From Lysinibacillus sp. SGAir0095 (GTDB taxonomy: Bacteria; Bacillota; Bacilli; Bacillales_A; Planococcaceae): a stretch of 64,000 bases of DNA. Positions 55,649-64,000 of the stretch are shown here, piece by piece (position 1 is the first letter of the stretch; every line of letters begins with the position of its first letter). A program made the position numbers and the translations under genes. The notes below the pieces were generated by a model. It was not told the origin of the DNA. It ran no database searches and saw only the letters and a program-made list of their open reading frames with translations. The stretch lies in NCBI RefSeq assembly GCF_005491425.1, contig NZ_CP028083.1, positions 1,326,001-1,390,000 on the forward strand, written 5' to 3'.

Positions 55649-55817
55649 GCTTCACATCACAATTCATAGGCAATTACATACTTCGAAGACACCCAAGTCA
55701 GGATCGTATTGTGAAAATTTAAGGACTGAGGGGTTGTTGGATCGATTAAACGGCAATCCCTTTTATTTAGATAGCGTTTTGTTTGCTAAATAAGTAGGTT
55801 TTACAGGGTAAGAAAAC

Positions 55818-55853
55818 AAAAAAAGGGGCTTGTCACCTAATCATGACAAACCC
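55818..55853 (-). terminator. Terminator of the membrane GGDEF-EAL gene
   Basis: On the minus strand GGGTTTGTCA, loop, TGACAAGCCC is followed by a T run (plus-strand AAAAAAA at 55818-55824). It directly follows the stop of the leftward gene. Confidence 0.85.
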
Positions 55854-55871
55854 AAGAGTTCCACTTGCTAT

Positions 55872-58283
55872 TTAGTTTGTTCCTTGCCAATACGCAATCA
55901 GCTTTTCCTCTGGTAATGGCATGCTGTAATAGTAGCCTTGAATTTCGTCGCATCCCCATTCTTTCAGGACATTCAATTGTTCTTCCGTTTCAACGCCTTC
56001 AGCTGTTACGAGGATGTCCAAGTTTTTGGCAACGGATAGTAACGATTGGACGATGGCGCCATTGTTTCGATTGTCCGGTAATTCTTTGATAAAGGAACGG
56101 TCTATTTTAATGCGATTCATATTGAAATGGGAAAGGTAGGTTAGGGAAGTGTACCCTGTTCCAAAGTCATCCATCGAGATTTGCAGTCCTTTTTCCTTCA
56201 GAATATTGATTTTTTTATTGGTTAGTTCTGTGTTCTCGATTGCTAGATTTTCGGTAATTTCCAAGTCAATCAGTTGTGCTGGTATTTTGTACTTTTGTAA
56301 TTGCTCCAATAAGAAAGGGACAAAATCCTCATCAAAGAAATGAGTCGGCGAAATATTAATGGATAGATGGAAATTTACGTCGTGCTCTTTTAACCAATTT
56401 GAGAATGTTTTGAAGGCATTTTGGATAATCCAATTACTCAGCGGGACAATGAGCCCGTTTTCCTCAGCTAACGGAATAAATTCACCTGGGTTGATAAAAC
56501 CTCGCTCAGGATGATTCCACCTGATTAAAGTTTCTACACCAACCATGCTTTGGTGAACCGTACTATGCTTGGGTTGGAAGTATAACAATAATTGCTCCTG
56601 TTCAAAAGCCACCTTCAGCTCCTGCAGCAGCGTGATTTGATTTAGCTTTTGCACGCCAAAACGAGAAGAGTATTGTACTGCATTGTTTCTTCCAGATTTC
56701 TTGGCCTCATACATGGCCATATCGGCATGTTTGAGAAGGGTGTTTAGATTTTCTCCATCCTCTGGATAAAAAGAAACGCCGATGCTTAAAGTAATCTCTT
56801 TCGAAGATTGTTGAATTTGAAAGGGCTCTTTCATAGCCGCTTGAATCGCTTGTATACGTTCTAGAACCTCTACTCGTTTATAGGGAGCCGTTAGACAGAT
56901 TAAAAATTCGTCTCCGCCCATTCTGGAGATCAATTCCTCCCTTCCTAACGTCTTTGTTAATCTTTCAGCTACTTGTTTCAGCAGTACATCCCCAGCGTCA
57001 TGCCCAAGATGATCATTGATATCCTTGAACATGTCGAGATCGATCAGGATTGTTGCTGTCAGTGTTGAAGCATGAATATGATTTTCTAGTTCCCGATAGA
57101 TGCCTCTTCGATTTAATAAGCCAGTTAATTCATCGTGATAAGCTAGAAATTTCACTCGTTCTTGTATTTCAATTTGTTTGGTTATATCCTGAGCGATCAG
57201 ATAGGCACCCGTTATTTCATTATTAATCTTAATTGGTAAGGCAGTGACCTTAAGCTTTACGATTTCGGCACTTTTCGTTCTCATGATGGTTTCAAAATTG
57301 GTATTGTCCCCTTTTGCCAGTTCCTCTAAAATCGTCGTGATTTTCGTCTTTTCCTGTTCTAGTACGAGATCTGTTAAGGTCAAATGTTGAAGCTCCTCAA
57401 GGGTGAAACCAATCATGGGTCGAACGGATGCATTCACTGCGGTAAAATTCCAATGTAAATCTAAAGTGAACACGGCGTTCGGATTATTTTCAAAAAGTGA
57501 ACGATAGCGCTGCTCGTTAAGTGATAAAACTTGGTTTTTAACTTCCAACTGGTCTTGCTGATGGAGAAGCTGATTTTCGATATAATGAATGGTCGAAACC
57601 AACAAAACGACCATACTAACGATTGCGACGATGGCCATATAAAAGTTGAGCTGTAGAAATAAACTCTTGATGAAAATAAAAATACTCGAATTCAGACAAA
57701 GACTAAACATCAAAAAAAGGAAGGACAATTGTAATTGAGATAGCTTTCTTTGGAAAATGATTTTATCCATAAATAGGTGTTCGTAGATTCTTGCCAAAGT
57801 ATAGATTGAAGCTGATAACAGTACAAGTGGTACAATGGACTGTTCTTTGACTAAAGTGACAGGAATATTGAATGATTGAATAACAAAATAAGTAAAACCT
57901 AATACGAAAAAAGCAGCAGTCACACTTAGTGAGTGAAAAGCAATCTTATCTTTTTGTAGACCGGATGTTTTCCTTTTCGGCATAACCGGGTTTTCTTCAA
58001 TCATATTGATGATGACAAAGAATAAGAAGAAAAATAGGATGCTCACAAAGCTGATTTTACACAAATGGAGTAAAGAACTGACTTCAAAAACGATGGTTTG
58101 GGTAGTTAACAGACATAAATAAGGCGTTAGGGTAATGAGAATACCGCATATGAATGCTGAGAAAATGGCCAGTCTAGGTCCTCTGAAATTTTGTTTTCGA
58201 CTTGCATTGGTAATGAAAAGAATGAGTAATAAAGAAACGAAACAAATACTAATGCTTAATAAAAAAAAGGAGAAAGCCTCCAT
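55872..58283 (-). CDS. Membrane PAS-GGDEF-EAL cyclic-di-GMP protein
   Basis: 803 aa. Seven to eight N-terminal spans (about 1-235), PAS (about 260-370, YRSLFENNPNAVFTLDLHWN), GGDEF with intact SRMGGDEF (about 456) and DLDMFKDINDHLGHDAGD, EAL with GVETLIRWNHPE (ETL at about 583 keeps the catalytic Glu), EITENLAIE, DDFGTGYTSLTYLS and TAEGVETEEQ. Both domains look active. CGGAGGT before ATG 58283. The membrane part resembles no named sensor I know. Monocistronic. Confidence 0.9.
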   Translation of the reverse strand: MEAFSFFLLSISICFVSLLLILFITNASRKQNFRGPRLAIFSAFICGILITLTPYLCLLTTQTIVFEVSSLLHLCKISFVSILFFFLFFVIINMIEENPVMPKRKTSGLQKDKIAFHSLSVTAAFFVLGFTYFVIQSFNIPVTLVKEQSIVPLVLLSASIYTLARIYEHLFMDKIIFQRKLSQLQLSFLFLMFSLCLNSSIFIFIKSLFLQLNFYMAIVAIVSMVVLLVSTIHYIENQLLHQQDQLEVKNQVLSLNEQRYRSLFENNPNAVFTLDLHWNFTAVNASVRPMIGFTLEELQHLTLTDLVLEQEKTKITTILEELAKGDNTNFETIMRTKSAEIVKLKVTALPIKINNEITGAYLIAQDITKQIEIQERVKFLAYHDELTGLLNRRGIYRELENHIHASTLTATILIDLDMFKDINDHLGHDAGDVLLKQVAERLTKTLGREELISRMGGDEFLICLTAPYKRVEVLERIQAIQAAMKEPFQIQQSSKEITLSIGVSFYPEDGENLNTLLKHADMAMYEAKKSGRNNAVQYSSRFGVQKLNQITLLQELKVAFEQEQLLLYFQPKHSTVHQSMVGVETLIRWNHPERGFINPGEFIPLAEENGLIVPLSNWIIQNAFKTFSNWLKEHDVNFHLSINISPTHFFDEDFVPFLLEQLQKYKIPAQLIDLEITENLAIENTELTNKKINILKEKGLQISMDDFGTGYTSLTYLSHFNMNRIKIDRSFIKELPDNRNNGAIVQSLLSVAKNLDILVTAEGVETEEQLNVLKEWGCDEIQGYYYSMPLPEEKLIAYWQGTN

Positions 58284-58632
58284 TAGTTACCTCCGTTAGA
58301 TTCGATATAAATACTAGAAAGACTAATTATTAGCTTGGATTATAACAATATCGTGAAATTTTCAAAAGTGGTTTTACTATTCGCGGAACATTTCATGTAA
58401 TCTGACTATTCTTTATTCCTATAATCATGTTATACCCTCTTTAGCAAAATCTAATTGCATCTAGATTCATATTTGTCTATCCTTCAGTAAAGTATTCCCT
58501 GTTGAATGTGGCTCTTTTCAAGGTAGCTGAGCAATCGCCCCTCCAAACATTTTCGACTTCCCGTTTGCATAAAAATAGGAGAGATGAGAAAAATAAGGAA
58601 AAATCATAAATCCAAACAATTAGGTGATGAAG
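58284..58632. other. Divergent intergenic region
   Basis: About 350 bp between two divergent genes, no coding frame. AT-rich promoters for both sides are expected here; none is distinct. Nothing else recognised. Confidence 0.45.
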
Positions 58633-59859
58633 ATGAATCCAAGAAAAGGGCTAGTGATGCGGGAAATTCGGATGGATGAGATGGCCAAATCGATTGATCT
58701 GCTGAATTATGTGTTTCAAATGTCCATGTCCATCAAGAAGGACCGTACGTTTGTTAGTGAGAAAAGCAGGCAGTTTAATGTGGGGCATGCTCTTGGCTGG
58801 TTTGATGGAGACCACCTCGTTTCCCAAATCTTAAGCCTCCCATTCCAGGTGAACGTCTACGGCGTCCCTTATGAGATGGGGGGAATCACAGCCATCGGGA
58901 CCTACCCTGAATATTCCAAGCAAGGGCTGATGGATAAACTCATCAAAGAGACGCTGACGGTCATGCGAAGCGAAAAGCGGTATATCTCGTATCTGTTTCC
59001 ATTTTCGATACCGTATTATCGGAAAAAGGGCTGGGAAATCATGTCTGATATTGTGGAATTCCAAGTGAAGGATACGCAGTTCCCCAATTATATGGAACTC
59101 CCTGGCCAAATTCGCCGTGTGGATACAAGGGCTTCGGACGTGGTCAGTATTTACGAACAATATGCCTCTCGAACCCATGGTGCTATGATCCGCAATACCA
59201 TTGCATGGAATGAAAAGTTTCACGAGGATTACTGGGAAGAAAAATTCGTGGATACGGATGTCCAGCTTCAGGCTGCCGTTTATTACAACGAGGACGATGA
59301 ACCTCAAGGGTATATCTATTACCGGATCATGGAGGAAAATTTCTATATCGATGAAATCGTTTACCTTCAGGAAGAGGCGAGAAAGGGGCTCTGGAATTTC
59401 GTTTCTGCCCACAAATCGATGGTCTATAATGCTTACGGGAAAACCGCTGGCAATGAACCAGTGGCTTTCTTACTGGAGGACAGCGAAATTATTCAAAAGG
59501 TCTCTCCCTACTTCATGGCGAGAATTGTGGACGTGGAGAAATTTCTTGAAACGTATCCATTCGATGAGCCCAATTTCCACATTCGCTTTACCGTAACCGA
59601 TCGACTTGTAGAATGGAACAACGGCACCTATGACATCAAATCCGAGGATTGGAAACTCAAAATTACAAAGTTGGAGCAAAACGATCGGGAAGATCTAACG
59701 GTTCAAATGTCGATACAGACTTTGACCACCATGCTTTTAGGATACAAACGTCCCAAGTACCTTGAGAAGATCGAACGAGTCAAGGGAGCAGGGGATACTG
59801 TGGCGGTGCTGGAGGATATCCTGCCTGTGGGGATTCCGACATTTATTGATTACTTCTAG
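58633..59859 (+). CDS. Eis-like GNAT N-acetyltransferase
   Basis: 408 aa. N-terminal GNAT domain with the acetyl-CoA loop MGGITAIGTYPEYSKQGLMD (compare GVGTHPEYRGKGL), second GNAT-like region (YYRKKGWEI), and a C-terminal SCP2-like domain ending at IPTFIDYF, where the C-terminal carboxylate is catalytic in Eis. Relatives acetylate aminoglycosides or protein lysines; the natural substrate here is unknown. AGGTG at 58622-58626 fits ATG 58633. Monocistronic. Confidence 0.87.
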   Translation: MNPRKGLVMREIRMDEMAKSIDLLNYVFQMSMSIKKDRTFVSEKSRQFNVGHALGWFDGDHLVSQILSLPFQVNVYGVPYEMGGITAIGTYPEYSKQGLMDKLIKETLTVMRSEKRYISYLFPFSIPYYRKKGWEIMSDIVEFQVKDTQFPNYMELPGQIRRVDTRASDVVSIYEQYASRTHGAMIRNTIAWNEKFHEDYWEEKFVDTDVQLQAAVYYNEDDEPQGYIYYRIMEENFYIDEIVYLQEEARKGLWNFVSAHKSMVYNAYGKTAGNEPVAFLLEDSEIIQKVSPYFMARIVDVEKFLETYPFDEPNFHIRFTVTDRLVEWNNGTYDIKSEDWKLKITKLEQNDREDLTVQMSIQTLTTMLLGYKRPKYLEKIERVKGAGDTVAVLEDILPVGIPTFIDYF

Positions 59860-59867
59860 TTGTGGGA

Positions 59868-59900
59868 AACGTAGTCCAAATTGAGTGGGACTACGTTTTT
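59868..59900 (+). terminator. Terminator after the Eis-like gene
   Basis: AACGTAGTCC (59868-59877) pairs perfectly with GGACTACGTT (59888-59897), then TTT. Confidence 0.9.
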
Positions 59901-60129
59901 ATTATGAAATGAAATGTTTGAATTTTATGTTGTGCGTTAGAGCGGTAGATTGTAAAAATAACAGATTCTAGAAATTGTTTACGTCTTTAGGCGCAAATAT
60001 TGGCATTTATAGGATATAATTGAATCATTAGAGTAACCTTAGTAAAATCAAAGAGAAAATTCTACTAAATAAAAAAGACGACTAGTTTTACATAGGACTA
60101 AAACGGTTTGAGAGGAAAGTGTTTTTGAG

Positions 60130-61815
60130 ATGCAATTATATTCACATTGGAAAAAACAGCAGTTGCCTGACGATTTACTGAACGAACTGCACTCTATTTC
60201 AGAGGATGCGAAGTTAATAGAAGACCGCTTCTATCAGTACGTTTCCTTTGGTACTGGCGGAATGCGTGGTTTACTTGGTGCCGGGACCAACCGTATTAAT
60301 ATTTATACGATTCGTCGCGTATCAGAAGGACTTGCGCGTTTTATCGAATCGAATGGGGAAGAGGCGAAGAAACGTGGTGTAGTGATTGCTTATGATACAC
60401 GTCATTTTTCGCAGGAGTTTGCTGTTGAGACAGCTAGAGTACTCGGGGTACATGGAATCACTTCTTATGTCTATAGGGAGTCACGACCAACACCGCAGCT
60501 TTCGTTTTCGGTTCGTGAACTCAATGCCTATGCTGGTGTGGTGATCACGGCAAGTCACAATCCAAAACAATACAATGGCTTTAAGGTGTATGGAGAGGAT
60601 GGGGCGCAGCTTGTTCCATCTGCGGCAAAAGCGATTGTCGATTATATGGAAGAGATTGAGGATCTTTTTGAAATTGAAACACTGGATGGTCAGGAATTAG
60701 AGTCTGAAGGGCTACTGCAGTGGATTCTGGAAGAGTTGGATGCTCGCTACTTACAGCATTTACTTACTTTAAAAGAGAATGCTGAGATTGATTTAGCTAT
60801 GCGGATTGTTTATAGTCCACTTCATGGCTCGGGCTTAGTTCCTGTTCGTGAAGGGCTGCAACAATTCGGTTTTAACAATGTTCATCTTGTGGAGGAACAG
60901 GCTGTTCAAGACGGAGAATTCCCAACCGTTTCTTATCCAAACCCGGAGGAGCCAGCTGCCTTTAAACTCGCGATGGAACTTGGGGAGCAAGTAGGAGCAG
61001 ATTTACTATTGGCTACGGACCCGGATGCCGACCGTTTAGGCGTTGCCGTTCGAGAAGGTGAAGGCTATGAACTGTTAACGGGGAATCAATTGGGCGCCTT
61101 ACTATTACACTATATTCTGCAAACGAAGTTGAACAATGGCACAATGCCAACCAATGGAGCGATGATTAAAACCATCGTTACTTCAGAACTTGGAGCGAAA
61201 ATCGCTACTCACTATACTATTGAGACAATCAACACCCTTACTGGCTTCAAATATATTGCTGAAAAGATAGAAGAGTATGAACAAACAGGGGAATACGCGT
61301 ATTTATTCGGCTATGAAGAGAGCTACGGCTATTTGATCAAGACCTTTGCCCGTGATAAGGATGCGGTCCAAGTTGCTTTAAAAGTAGCTGAAATGGCGGC
61401 CTTTTATGCGAAGAAAGGGAAAAGTTTATTAGCTGTCTTAAATGAGTTGTTCAAAGAGTATGGGTACCATCAAGAAGCCCTGGTCTCCCAAGTTTTCGAG
61501 GGCAAAGATGGCCAGGAAAAAATGCAGGCCATTCTAAGCCATTACCGTGAAAACAGTCCAACAAGCATTGCTGGACTACCGGTCGTTCGTATAGAGGATT
61601 ATTTAACGAGCAAGGCGTTCTTAGCTGATGGTTCAACAAAAGAAATCCAACTACCGAAAGAAAATGTCTTAAAGTTTGTCTTAGAAAATAACTCTTGGAT
61701 CGCCATTCGCCCTTCTGGTACGGAACCGAAATGCAAATACTACTTTGGGGTTGTTGCTGATTCCAATGAAGCGGCAGAGCTTCTATTGGCAGATTTGAAA
61801 AGTGCATTCTTATAA
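60130..61815 (+). CDS. pgcA: Alpha-phosphoglucomutase/phosphomannomutase
   Basis: 561 aa, expected length. Metal-binding phosphoserine loop VVITASHNPKQYNGFKVYG (Ser about 148), metal loop ATDPDADRLGVA (about 299), sugar loop GYEESYGYL and phosphate loop RPSGTEPKCKYY. Interconverts glucose-6-P and glucose-1-P, feeding GalU (41818) and so the polymer pathways. GAGAGGAAAG before ATG 60130. Strong terminator after it. Confidence 0.94.
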   Translation: MQLYSHWKKQQLPDDLLNELHSISEDAKLIEDRFYQYVSFGTGGMRGLLGAGTNRINIYTIRRVSEGLARFIESNGEEAKKRGVVIAYDTRHFSQEFAVETARVLGVHGITSYVYRESRPTPQLSFSVRELNAYAGVVITASHNPKQYNGFKVYGEDGAQLVPSAAKAIVDYMEEIEDLFEIETLDGQELESEGLLQWILEELDARYLQHLLTLKENAEIDLAMRIVYSPLHGSGLVPVREGLQQFGFNNVHLVEEQAVQDGEFPTVSYPNPEEPAAFKLAMELGEQVGADLLLATDPDADRLGVAVREGEGYELLTGNQLGALLLHYILQTKLNNGTMPTNGAMIKTIVTSELGAKIATHYTIETINTLTGFKYIAEKIEEYEQTGEYAYLFGYEESYGYLIKTFARDKDAVQVALKVAEMAAFYAKKGKSLLAVLNELFKEYGYHQEALVSQVFEGKDGQEKMQAILSHYRENSPTSIAGLPVVRIEDYLTSKAFLADGSTKEIQLPKENVLKFVLENNSWIAIRPSGTEPKCKYYFGVVADSNEAAELLLADLKSAFL

Positions 61816-61851
61816 ATACCGAGGAACTATCAAATTGGAAGCTTTAAGAGT

Positions 61852-61895
61852 GTAGACATAGTCGAATAACGACTTTGTCTACGCGTTTTTAATTT
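61852..61895 (+). terminator. Terminator after pgcA
   Basis: GTAGACATAGTCG and CGACTTTGTCTAC (about 61852-61882) pair around AATAA with one mismatch, followed by GCGTTTTT. Confidence 0.85.
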
Positions 61896-61916
61896 AAACT
61901 TTTTTTAAAAGTTTAC

Positions 61917-62043
61917 CCAGACTGTATTAAAACGCTTGTCAGACAAGGCGGGAAGTCGAGTGAAGACCCGAATAGAACATAAAGTTCATGAGGGGACGAA
62001 TGAGGCAAACAACACAGTATGCGAGCGTTTGTCTACAGTCTGG
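61917..62043 (+). ncRNA. Structured RNA candidate (riboswitch-like or small RNA)
   Basis: CCAGACTGTA (61917-61926) and TACAGTCTGG (62034-62043) form a perfect 10-bp closing stem. Inside, AAACGCT (61930-61936) pairs with AGCGTTT (62024-62030). Then CTTGT/ACAAG (alternative, overlapping), CGG..GTC/GAC.CCG (61949-61970) and GAAC/GTTC (61975-61987) make small hairpins, followed by an unpaired purine-rich stretch (GAGGGGACGAATGAGG). The multi-branched layout and immediate terminator suggest a complete RNA or leader. I could not match it to any known class; the EAR/epsC antitermination RNA is one possibility that must be tested. Confidence 0.6.
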
Positions 62044-62070
62044 AACCTTCCTTGTGGGAAGGTTTTTTAG
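62044..62070 (+). terminator. Terminator directly after the structured RNA
   Basis: AACCTTCC (62044-62051), TTGT, GGAAGGTT (62057-62064), then TTTTT. It begins one base after the closing stem. The purine stretch GGGAAG at 61950-61955 could pair with the left arm, leaving room for a switch. Confidence 0.9.
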
Positions 62071-62129
62071 TTACTTACGAATAATTTCAAACGCAGCCGA
62101 TTACAATGATTGTAAAAAGGATGGATGAC

Positions 62130-62246
62130 ATGGAAGGAAAGTTTGCCAAAGGGGTGTCCATTGCCGTTCTGCTTTCAATTCCATTGTGGTTATCGATTTT
62201 TGGTTGGGTTCGTATCTTGATGTCTGCCCTCTTTCGAAAATACTAA
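62130..62246 (+). CDS. 38-aa single-span membrane protein
   Basis: The frame encodes MEGKFAKGVSIAVLLSIPLW followed by LSIFGWVRILMSALFRKY: a short charged start, one hydrophobic span (about 9-33) and a basic end. AAAAAGG at 62114-62120 fits ATG 62130 (9-nt spacing); ATG 62121 is too close. A strong terminator follows. The ordered layout (ribosome site, span, basic tail, terminator) supports a real small gene. Function unknown. Confidence 0.6.
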   Translation: MEGKFAKGVSIAVLLSIPLWLSIFGWVRILMSALFRKY

Positions 62247-62279
62247 AGCATCCTAAAAGCTGAAAGTGAATTGCTTCTT

Positions 62280-62314
62280 AACTCCATCAACATTTGTTGG
62301 TGGGGTTTTTATTT
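62280..62314 (+). terminator. Terminator after the 38-aa gene
   Basis: AACTCCATCAAC (62280-62291) pairs with GTTGGTGGGGTT (62296-62307), with wobbles, followed by TTTTATTTTTT. Confidence 0.85.
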
Positions 62315-62418
62315 TTTATTGACTAAAGTAGTAATAGAAGCCTCTCTTCAAAACATACAAATTGGTAGTATCTATTCAATAATGACCCTGCAATTTGATG
62401 CGAAAAGAGGTGAAAGGA

Positions 62419-63366
62419 TTGGATGTAGAGTCGGAAAAAACGGAAAAGAAGAAGCTGTCCAACAAAAGTAAAATTTTTATAGGGATAGGAATAGGTCTAC
62501 TAACTTTACTCATCGCCATCGTTGGCATTTTAGCAAAGGTTTACGCGGATACAAAGGATACGGTCGAAAAGGTGTATGAAGAAATCGAACAATCCGAGCT
62601 TCGCGTGGAAGTGGTAAAAGTGGAAGAAAAAGAACCGATTTCTGTGTTGATCCTCGGGGTTGATGAGCGAGCGGATGATGTCGGTCGATCGGATACCATG
62701 ATTGTGTTAACCATCAATCCGAACACCAATAATACGAAAATGCTAAGTATACCAAGGGATACACGAACAGAAATTGTAGGCTATAACACAACCGATAAAA
62801 TCAATCATGCGTATGCATTTGGCGGGATTGAAATGTCCCGGAAGACGGTGGAAAATCTATTGGCCATCCCAATTGACTATGTGGTGCAGGTCAATATGGA
62901 CAGTTTTAAAAATATTGTGGACATCATTGGCGGCATCAAGATTGAGAATGAGTTGGAATTCACCAATAATGGCTATCATTTTCCTCTAGGTGAAATTTCA
63001 CTCAATGGGGAAGAAGCTTTGGTTTATGTACGGATGCGATATGATGATCCAGATGGGGACTTTGGACGGCAAAATCGCCAGAAAAAAGTCATCCAAAGTA
63101 TTGTCAAATCAGCCGTTAGTGTGGAAGTAGCGTTGAACTATCATGCGATTTTTGACACCCTCGGAAAAAATGTCAAAATGAATGTATCTTTCGATGAATT
63201 AACGACAATCCAAAAAGGCTATCAAGATAGCGTGAAAAATATCGAGCAGCTGTATATGAATAGCGGGCAGGATCAAATGATTGATGACATCTACTACTAC
63301 CTTCCAGACGAAGAGGAAATGGAAAATTTAAGAGCTACTTTGAAAGCACATTTAGGGATGGAGTAA
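62419..63366 (+). CDS. LytR-CpsA-Psr (LCP) family ligase
   Basis: 315 aa. N-terminal anchor (KIFIGIGIGLLTLLIAIVGIL), then the LCP domain: VLILGVDERADDVGRSDTMIVLTINP, SIPRDTRTEI with conserved arginine, INHAYAFGG, and ALVYVRMRYDDPDGDFGRQNRQ. These enzymes transfer lipid-linked wall polymers (teichoic acid, capsule) to peptidoglycan. AAAGAGGTG (62404-62412) fits TTG 62419. Together with the pgcA and polysaccharide genes it belongs to envelope polymer assembly. Confidence 0.92.
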   Translation: MDVESEKTEKKKLSNKSKIFIGIGIGLLTLLIAIVGILAKVYADTKDTVEKVYEEIEQSELRVEVVKVEEKEPISVLILGVDERADDVGRSDTMIVLTINPNTNNTKMLSIPRDTRTEIVGYNTTDKINHAYAFGGIEMSRKTVENLLAIPIDYVVQVNMDSFKNIVDIIGGIKIENELEFTNNGYHFPLGEISLNGEEALVYVRMRYDDPDGDFGRQNRQKKVIQSIVKSAVSVEVALNYHAIFDTLGKNVKMNVSFDELTTIQKGYQDSVKNIEQLYMNSGQDQMIDDIYYYLPDEEEMENLRATLKAHLGME

Positions 63367-63820
63367 AGAAGAGCCTGAAAAGTTGAGACGAATAGATATA
63401 AATGTACAAGAGTTTCTGTTTTGATTACGATTTCAAAGTAGAATAGAAGGGTTTCAAGAAAACTATCAGCAAATTTAGCAACGGGAATCATTACTGTTGC
63501 TTTTTTCTTTTTTATGGGGCTTTAATTAAAGGTTTCGCAAAGGAACAATCATACCGTATTTACGACCTTGAGACTATTAGAAAATATTATAATACTGCCA
63601 AGGGATATAAATAGTGGAAGCCACAAAATACTACCCTGCTAACGCAAATCTTTACACTTAAACTAATAGACTCATTAGTTCAATATACATAAAGTAAGTC
63701 CAAGGATCTAAGGGTGATTATGTAAAAATTGGAAACATTTTTAATTATTCGTCGTTTATAAAAATTGTAGAGATAGACAAGAGATAGGGAGCTTTTCTAC
63801 TAATAAAAGTGGAGTAGGTA
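63367..63820. other. Intergenic region with a terminator
   Basis: A terminator lies at 63477-63510 (AGCAAC, 13-nt loop, GTTGCT, then a T run). No gene is supported in the rest. A hydrophobic frame reading through the terminator (63441-63528) has no start codon. Confidence 0.6.
63477..63510 (+). terminator. Terminator after the LCP gene
   Basis: AGCAAC (63477-63482) pairs with GTTGCT (63496-63501), followed by TTTTTCTTTTTT. Confidence 0.7.
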
Positions 63821-64000
63821 ATGACTTTGGAATTTTTCACAATACAGTTAGTACTGATTGCATTATGCATCTTAATCATTCATTCAATCGAAACTTTAGC
63901 ATACGCGGTTCGTTTATCAGGGGCAAGAGTTAAACTATTAGCATCAGCACTTTCCTTATTTAACTTGATGGTAATGGTTTCAAGGCTAGCAAACATGATG
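63821..64000 (+). CDS. amj: Lipid II flippase Amj, N-terminal part
   Basis: 60 codons up to the window edge, no stop: two hydrophobic segments with IHSIETLAYAVRLSGARVKL and ALSLFNLMVMVSRLANM. This is the distinctive start of Amj (YdaH, DUF2837), the alternate lipid II flippase that supports peptidoglycan synthesis when MurJ is lacking. GGAGTAGGT precedes ATG 63821. Confidence 0.82.
   Translation, partial: MTLEFFTIQLVLIALCILIIHSIETLAYAVRLSGARVKLLASALSLFNLMVMVSRLANMM

Noticed and set aside
63441-63528. Hydrophobic frame ending in an ATTVAFFFFMGL-like run
   Set aside because: No start codon after the preceding stop, and it coincides with the terminator hairpin and its T run.

Overview
The window looks like chromosome of a low-GC, spore-forming Bacillales member, most likely Planococcaceae (Lysinibacillus/Solibacillus type). 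The evidence is a block in Bacillus subtilis order (rnjB, spoIIIE, ymfC, ymfF, ymfH, ymfI, ymfJ, ymfK, ymfM, pgsA, cinA, recA, rny), frequent TTG/GTG starts behind strong AGGAGG ribosome sites, an S-layer-homology protein, a ComK homologue and an Amj-type lipid II flippase. Species assignment is inference; no rRNA or tRNA gene was seen.

Layout. 1-1191: the 5' end of a NERD-domain gene running off the left edge, then a 52-bp tandem array. 1192-24509: the core block. It starts with RNase J2, SpoIIIE and a GntR regulator, followed by a four-gene BMP-type nucleoside ABC importer and a second 52-bp array. The ymfF-ymfM run, pgsA, cinA, recA (SOS box) and rny complete it. 24510-35500: accessory genes. 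These are an SGNH hydrolase, a 56-aa protein with a paralogue at 53.3 kb, an acyl-CoA ligase/MFS pair with a divergent TetR regulator, a GAF-PAS-GGDEF-EAL protein, an S-layer-type protein and a membrane-anchored hypothetical. 35496-52044: VanZ, then a polysaccharide cluster: Wzz-like and tyrosine kinase modulators, PHP phosphatase, 4,6-dehydratase, Pgi, GalU, phosphoglycosyl transferase, epimerase, two GT4 enzymes, flippase, pyruvyl transferase, a polytopic polymerase/GT-C candidate and GalE. Its middle (about 43.5-50.7 kb) is visibly more AT-rich than its flanks. 52271-58283: an unknown helical protein, the small paralogue, a sigma factor plus winged-helix gene divergent from comK, and a membrane PAS-GGDEF-EAL protein. 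58633-64000: Eis-like GNAT, phosphoglucomutase, a structured RNA candidate with its own terminator, a 38-aa membrane protein, an LCP ligase and the start of amj.

How the genes relate. Pgi, PgcA, GalU and GalE form the route fructose-6-P, glucose-6-P, glucose-1-P, UDP-glucose, UDP-galactose that feeds the polysaccharide enzymes. LCP and Amj concern cell-wall polymer attachment and lipid II flipping. Two GGDEF-EAL proteins point to cyclic-di-GMP control.

Most unusual signals: (1) two separate 52-bp arrays with different sequences but the same period, a dyad with the same centre, and compensatory changes in the stem; (2) a roughly 127-nt RNA fold closed by a perfect 10-bp stem between pgcA and a tiny membrane-protein gene; (3) two diverged copies of a small gene, each with a matching terminator; (4) a sigma factor divergent from comK; (5) a NERD gene without a normal start codon; (6) six GGCGGATA-type motifs spaced 20-21 bp after recA.
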